A stretch of 64,000 nucleotides of DNA from the NCBI RefSeq assembly GCF_900106565.1, contig NZ_FNNJ01000002.1:62001-126000 (forward strand). The letters run 5' to 3'. Origin of the DNA: Lutibacter oricola. GTDB lineage: Bacteria; Bacteroidota; Bacteroidia; Flavobacteriales; Flavobacteriaceae. A model generated the notes under the pieces. The model was not told the DNA's origin, did no database searches, and saw only the letters and a list, made by a program, of their open reading frames with translations. Below, one piece after another: positions 61,001 to 64,000 of the stretch (position 1 is the first letter of the stretch; every line of letters begins with the position of its first letter). The position numbers and the translations under genes were made by a program.

Positions 61001-61934
61001 CACAGTACTTTTTGTTTACTTGTATAAAATTTCCTTTAGCATCAAAATGTGCAATACCTGTGGCAGATTGTTCAAACAAAACTTTGTAAAGAGTTTCACT
61101 TTCATTTAGTTTGTTTTTAGCAACTATTTCGTTGGTAATGTCTTTAAAAGTACAATAAGTTTGTTTAAAATCTCCTTGTTGATTTAAACCTATACAACCT
61201 TCAAATTCAACATAAACAAATTGGCCATTTTTTTTGACCATTTTAAATTGAACATTATTAATAAAACCTTGCTTTTTAAAAATTGGAAAGTTTTTTTTGA
61301 ATGCAGCAACATAGCTTTCTTCAAGAAAACTACCAAACCATTTACCTATAACATCTTCTTTATTATACCCAAGTATTTGTAACCATCTTGGGTTTGTTTC
61401 TATAATATTGCCATCTATATCTAAAGATTGAAAAGCAAGAGGAGAGTTGTTATACATGCTTTTGTATTTCTCTTCACTTTCTTGAGTTAATTCTTTTTCT
61501 TTTTGAAGTTTTAACTCGGCATTTTTTAAAGAGGTAATATCTTGATGAGCACCAAGCATTCTGGTAGCTTCTCCTAGTTCGTTTCTTATTGCAATTCCTC
61601 TACATCTAATCCAAACAGTACTTTTATTAGCATGCGTATATCTAACTATTTGATCGTAGGGGTGTTTTGGGTTTTCAATATGTTTGTTAAAGTTTGATAT
61701 AGCAAGTTTTAAATCATCTTGATTAATAATATCTTGCCAAGAACTTGTTAAATGAGGCATTTTTTTAGAATCATAGCCAAGCACTTCCCAGAACCGTTCA
61801 CTCATCCATTCATTTTCAGGATTTTCTAGATCCCAATACCATAACCCATCTAAAGAACCATTTTGAATAAAATCAAAAATTCTTTCATCCTTTTTGACTA
61901 GTTCATATAATTCTTTTTTTAAATAGTTTTCCAT
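58020..61934 (-). CDS. soluble hybrid histidine kinase with seven PAS domains
   Basis: A 1304-residue protein with no signal peptide or TM segment, so it is cytosolic. Seven PAS-PAC units can be counted by their closing motifs (HQDITSLK, FKDITNEI, IIDITQEK, IVDITEQK, AQDVTETK, LIDITKRK, IEDITERK) over residues about 15-900. Then come HisKA with H946 (LHNMSHEIRTPMNG), HATPase_c (LLDNAFKYTHNG, DTGIGILPKN, GLGLGLSISKEN) and a receiver with D1238 (LVLMDIKMPIMNG) and KPIKKD. The output partner is not encoded nearby. Kinase and receiver resemble those of the hybrid kinase at 54107. Ligands or cofactors of the PAS domains cannot be read from sequence. Confidence 0.93.
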   Translation of the reverse strand: MENYLKKELYELVKKDERIFDFIQNGSLDGLWYWDLENPENEWMSERFWEVLGYDSKKMPHLTSSWQDIINQDDLKLAISNFNKHIENPKHPYDQIVRYTHANKSTVWIRCRGIAIRNELGEATRMLGAHQDITSLKNAELKLQKEKELTQESEEKYKSMYNNSPLAFQSLDIDGNIIETNPRWLQILGYNKEDVIGKWFGSFLEESYVAAFKKNFPIFKKQGFINNVQFKMVKKNGQFVYVEFEGCIGLNQQGDFKQTYCTFKDITNEIVAKNKLNESETLYKVLFEQSATGIAHFDAKGNFIQVNKKYCDIVGYKKSELLDLNFKQITHPDDLEMDAEFTKKVINNELNEFTIEKRYIHKNKRIIWIRLYSNVIRNSKGGIKHTISTIIDITQEKEVNEAIIESENKFKGIYEHANIGIAVSNNKGIVTDVNNEFLQLTGYSKEEFLNFHFSDISYAEDLEVEIPLFTKLSKGEIDNYRIVKKIKTKNKDFVWVDASITAKKNANNQVDSLIVMIVDITEQKKATEVVDTFFDQPMNIHLISSIEGKILRVNKGWTTILGYSKEELVGTLFLDLIHPNDVDKTLDVMKKLNEGHTTFSFENRYKHKKGHYVTLNWSAIITKHNKIIHAVAQDVTETKITQTKLKESEERLRLSTQNSGIAIWEHNFETKKTKLSENHNKLYGLGINNDIDFYAIKRTIHKDDIDKYNKTINEIKSINSKNNYQIDFRVVWPDKSIHWLDASGEVAKRNKKGETLLVRGTLIDITKRKEAQEKIRESEEKLRLTIDKSPLGITINDMNGNFISSNEAYKKITGYTEKELQKLSFYDITHPDDLKQNKALFNKMATQQDNGFQLEKRYIRKDKKIINVLIHAGTIYNNNGEPEFGMAFIEDITERKLNEQKILDQNNKYENLTEELLNTNDQLRIAKEKAEESNRLKTEFLHNMSHEIRTPMNGIIGFSNILSDTTLSNEKQNYYASIIQNSSKQLLRVIDDILEISTLETKQIKLQEEAFYLNDFIMELFSIYDLKSKEQNIPIYVHKDLKDEESLIISDKSKLHKIFSNLLDNAFKYTHNGHIELGYLKEDSKLNIYVKDTGIGILPKNKVRIFERFTQEERDISNSTGGLGLGLSISKENAQLLGGDIFLESEKGAGSTFSVKIPHKPGNENIVINTKIKEETKESKKNTYTILIAEDEEVNYLYLEAVLQETDSVNFDLIHAINGQESVDICKQNSNIDLVLMDIKMPIMNGYEATEKIKTIHPKLPVIAQTAYSTEQDKELALKHGCNDFISKPIKKDKLEHIIFKYLN

Positions 61935-62050
61935 AGCAAAAATTTATCGATTAAATATACAAAAAAATGTATTTAAATTTGGTTGATTAGAGTACCTGTA
62001 GATATTTAGATTTGTTATAAATAATTATTGTTGAAGTCTAGTAATAATAA

Positions 62051-62080
62051 AAAAAAGGCTGTTTTAATAAACAGCCTTTC
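62051..62080 (-). terminator. rho-independent terminator of ppdK
   Basis: The hairpin aaaggctgttt/aaacagccttt has a long A run on its left, which is a T run on the minus strand. It lies 16 bases past the ppdK stop. Confidence 0.88.
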
Positions 62081-62095
62081 TATAATTTATATTAA

Positions 62096-64000
62096 TTAAG
62101 CTTCTTTTTTTATAGCAGCTTGAGCAGATGCAATACGAGCAATTGGCACTCTATATGGAGAGCAACTTACGTAATTCATTCCAGTATTATAACAAAATTC
62201 TACAGAACTTGGTTCACCACCGTGTTCACCACAAATACCAACTTTTAAATTTTCTTTTACACTTCTACCTTTAGAAGTACCTATTTTTACAAGTTGTCCA
62301 ACACCTTCTTGATCTAAAACTTCAAAAGGATCGTTTTTTAAGATTCCTTTTTCGATATAAATAGGTAAAAATTTACCAGCATCATCGCGTGAATAACCAA
62401 ATGCCATTTGTGTTAAATCATTAGTTCCAAAAGAGAAGAAATCAGCTCTTTTTGCAATTAAATCAGCTGTTAAGGCAGCACGTGGAATTTCAATCATTGT
62501 TCCAACTAAATATTCAACAGTATTATTTCTTTCTTCGAATACCTTTTCTGCAGTAGCTCTAATAACAGCTTCTTGACTTTCAAATTCTTGAATTGTACCA
62601 ATTAATGGAACCATTATCTCAGGTTTTGCTTCTATTCCTTTTTCTTTTAAGTTTAAAGCAGCTTCAATAATTGCACGGGTTTGCATTTCTGTAATTTCTG
62701 GATATGTAATTCCTAATCTACAACCTCTATGTCCTAACATTGGATTAAATTCTTCCAACTCAGCAACTTTACTTTTAACATCAGCTAAAGAAATATGCAT
62801 ATCTTCAGCTAAACTACGTTGTGTTTCTAGCTGGTGAGGCACAAATTCGTGTAATGGTGGATCCAATAAACGAACCGTAACTGGTAAACCTGTCATTGCT
62901 TCAAAAATACCTTCAAAATCTTCGCGTTGCATTGGTAGTAAATCTAATAAAGCTTCTTTACGACCTTTAACAGTATCTGCTAAAATCATTTCTCGCATAG
63001 CTTTAATTCGGTCTACTTCAAAAAACATGTGCTCAGTTCTTGTTAATCCAATACCTTGTGCGCCAAATTTAACGGCTACTTTTGCATCTTTAGGAGAATC
63101 GGCATTAGTACGTACTTGCATGGTTGCATACTTATTTGATAATTCCATTAATTCGGCAAATTCTCCGCTTAATTCAGGTTCACTTGTAGCAACTTTCCCC
63201 TCAATAATATTTCCTGTAGATCCGTTTAAAGAAATCCAATCACCTTCGTGATATTCGTGGCCATCTACAGTTAAAGTTCTATTTTTATAATTAATTTTTA
63301 AAGCACCTGCACCCGATACACAGCATTTACCCATACCACGTGCAACAACTGCTGCGTGAGAAGTCATTCCACCACGAGCGGTTAAAATACCTTTAGCAAT
63401 GTTCATACCCTCTAAATCTTCTGGAGAAGTTTCTATACGAACTAGAATACTACTTTTATAATTTGAAGCTTCATCTGCAAAGAACACAATTTTACCAGTT
63501 GCTGCTCCTGGAGAAGCAGGTAAACCTTGTGCTATTACATTTGAATTCTCTAAAGCCTTAGCATCGAAAATTGGATGTAATAATTCATCTAATTTATTTG
63601 GTTCTATTTGTAGTAGCGCTTCTTTTTCTGTGATTAAACCTTCTTTTATTGCATCCATTGCAATTTTTACCATTGCAGCTCCTGTTCGCTTACCATTTCT
63701 TGTTTGAAGTATCCAAAGTTTACCATTTTGCATTGTAAACTCCATATCTTGCATATCTCTGTAATGCAATTCTAGTTTTTCTTGATATTCGTTTAGCTCG
63801 TTATATATTGAAGGCATTAATTCTTCTAATGAAGGATAATTTGCAATTCTATCTTCTTCTTCAACCTTAGCCAACTCAGCCCAACGTTTAGAGCCTAATT
63901 TTGTAATTTGTTGTGGTGTTCTAACACCTGCAACTACATCTTCACCTTGAGCATCTATTAAATACTCTCCATTAAATACATTTTCTCCTGTACCAGCATC
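62096..64000 (-). CDS. ppdK: pyruvate, phosphate dikinase (5' part beyond the window)
   Basis: PPDK interconverts pyruvate + ATP + Pi with phosphoenolpyruvate + AMP + PPi. The frame is open to the last base of the window, and the ATG near 63874 is internal. The visible 634 residues start AGTGENVFNGEYLIDAQGED, from the end of the nucleotide-binding domain. The phosphohistidine domain follows, with GGMTSHAAVVARGMGKCCVSG around the catalytic histidine. The PEP/pyruvate-binding barrel contains GIGLTRTEHMFFE, MLGHRGCRLGITYPEI, GTMIEIPRAALTADLIA and FSFGTNDLTQMAFGYSRDD, and the catalytic cysteine is in KVGICGEHGGEPSSVEF. It is followed by a terminator. Confidence 0.97.
   Translation of the reverse strand, partial: DAGTGENVFNGEYLIDAQGEDVVAGVRTPQQITKLGSKRWAELAKVEEEDRIANYPSLEELMPSIYNELNEYQEKLELHYRDMQDMEFTMQNGKLWILQTRNGKRTGAAMVKIAMDAIKEGLITEKEALLQIEPNKLDELLHPIFDAKALENSNVIAQGLPASPGAATGKIVFFADEASNYKSSILVRIETSPEDLEGMNIAKGILTARGGMTSHAAVVARGMGKCCVSGAGALKINYKNRTLTVDGHEYHEGDWISLNGSTGNIIEGKVATSEPELSGEFAELMELSNKYATMQVRTNADSPKDAKVAVKFGAQGIGLTRTEHMFFEVDRIKAMREMILADTVKGRKEALLDLLPMQREDFEGIFEAMTGLPVTVRLLDPPLHEFVPHQLETQRSLAEDMHISLADVKSKVAELEEFNPMLGHRGCRLGITYPEITEMQTRAIIEAALNLKEKGIEAKPEIMVPLIGTIQEFESQEAVIRATAEKVFEERNNTVEYLVGTMIEIPRAALTADLIAKRADFFSFGTNDLTQMAFGYSRDDAGKFLPIYIEKGILKNDPFEVLDQEGVGQLVKIGTSKGRSVKENLKVGICGEHGGEPSSVEFCYNTGMNYVSCSPYRVPIARIASAQAAIKKEA

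Noticed and set aside
1-64000. tRNA, rRNA, CRISPR array, insertion sequence or prophage
   Set aside because: No tRNA-like cloverleaf, rRNA segment, spaced repeat array, transposase or phage gene was found on reading both strands. A covariance-model scan would be needed to rule out small RNAs.

Overview
The window is AT-rich chromosomal DNA from a member of the Bacteroidota, most likely the family Flavobacteriaceae. The support is a SusC/SusD pair, CarboxypepD_reg-like TonB-dependent receptors, a Bacteroidota-type SecA with an enlarged central region and no C-terminal zinc motif, many short flavobacterial families (DUF2795, DUF937, DUF2520 and others), and TAnnTTTG -7 promoter elements just upstream of many starts. 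I see no rRNA, tRNA, CRISPR array, insertion sequence or prophage. The gene content is mostly core metabolism and envelope functions. Genus cannot be fixed from sequence reading alone.

Layout. 1-1043: the end of one PPK2-type polyphosphate kinase and a complete second one. 1094-6289 (minus): secA, a DUF2795 protein, a PduO-type cobalamin adenosyltransferase and a methyltransferase. 6377-9616 (plus): a two-gene polysaccharide export module, a Wza-like lipoprotein and a Wzc-like tyrosine kinase with a (YG)8 tail. 9613-10848 (minus): hutI. 11003-14291: pta-ackA acetate operon, followed by a small unknown protein, a class I fumarase and an overlooked 55-residue membrane protein. 17056-22382 (minus): two TonB-dependent receptors with an ArsC-like protein between them. 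22523-24248 (minus): prfB and a HAD hydrolase. 24293-27339 (plus): threonine aldolase, an M28 peptidase and an exported MsrA.

27489-39001 (plus) is the most system-like region. A LytTR response regulator and a LytS-type sensor kinase are followed by a large secreted zinc metalloprotease, SusC, SusD, a surface-type lipoprotein and an M48-like lipoprotein protease. This reads as a sensed protein or peptide acquisition locus. 39051-42856 holds small membrane proteins, a DUF937 protein, a small barrel, a DAACS transporter and a DCC-family protein. 42953-47284 is a MacAB-type efflux operon with two permeases and no TolC.

47901-50533 (minus) is a tight operon of hbd, a PhzF-family protein and a Gfo/Idh/MocA oxidoreductase. 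50620-52210 (plus) carries pcm and an SUMF1-fold lipoprotein that lacks the enzyme's cysteines. 52275-57879 (minus) carries DUF2147, a KdsC-like phosphatase, a DUF2520 protein, a hybrid kinase, and an unknown pair (PH-like membrane protein plus GOLD-like exported protein). 58020-61934 (minus) is a soluble seven-PAS hybrid kinase. 62096-64000 (minus) is most of pyruvate phosphate dikinase, cut by the window end.

The clearest genome-level signal is that TAnnTTTG elements sit 17-27 bases upstream of start codons again and again. This implies very short leaders and corrects several start sites that open-reading-frame logic alone would place too far upstream.
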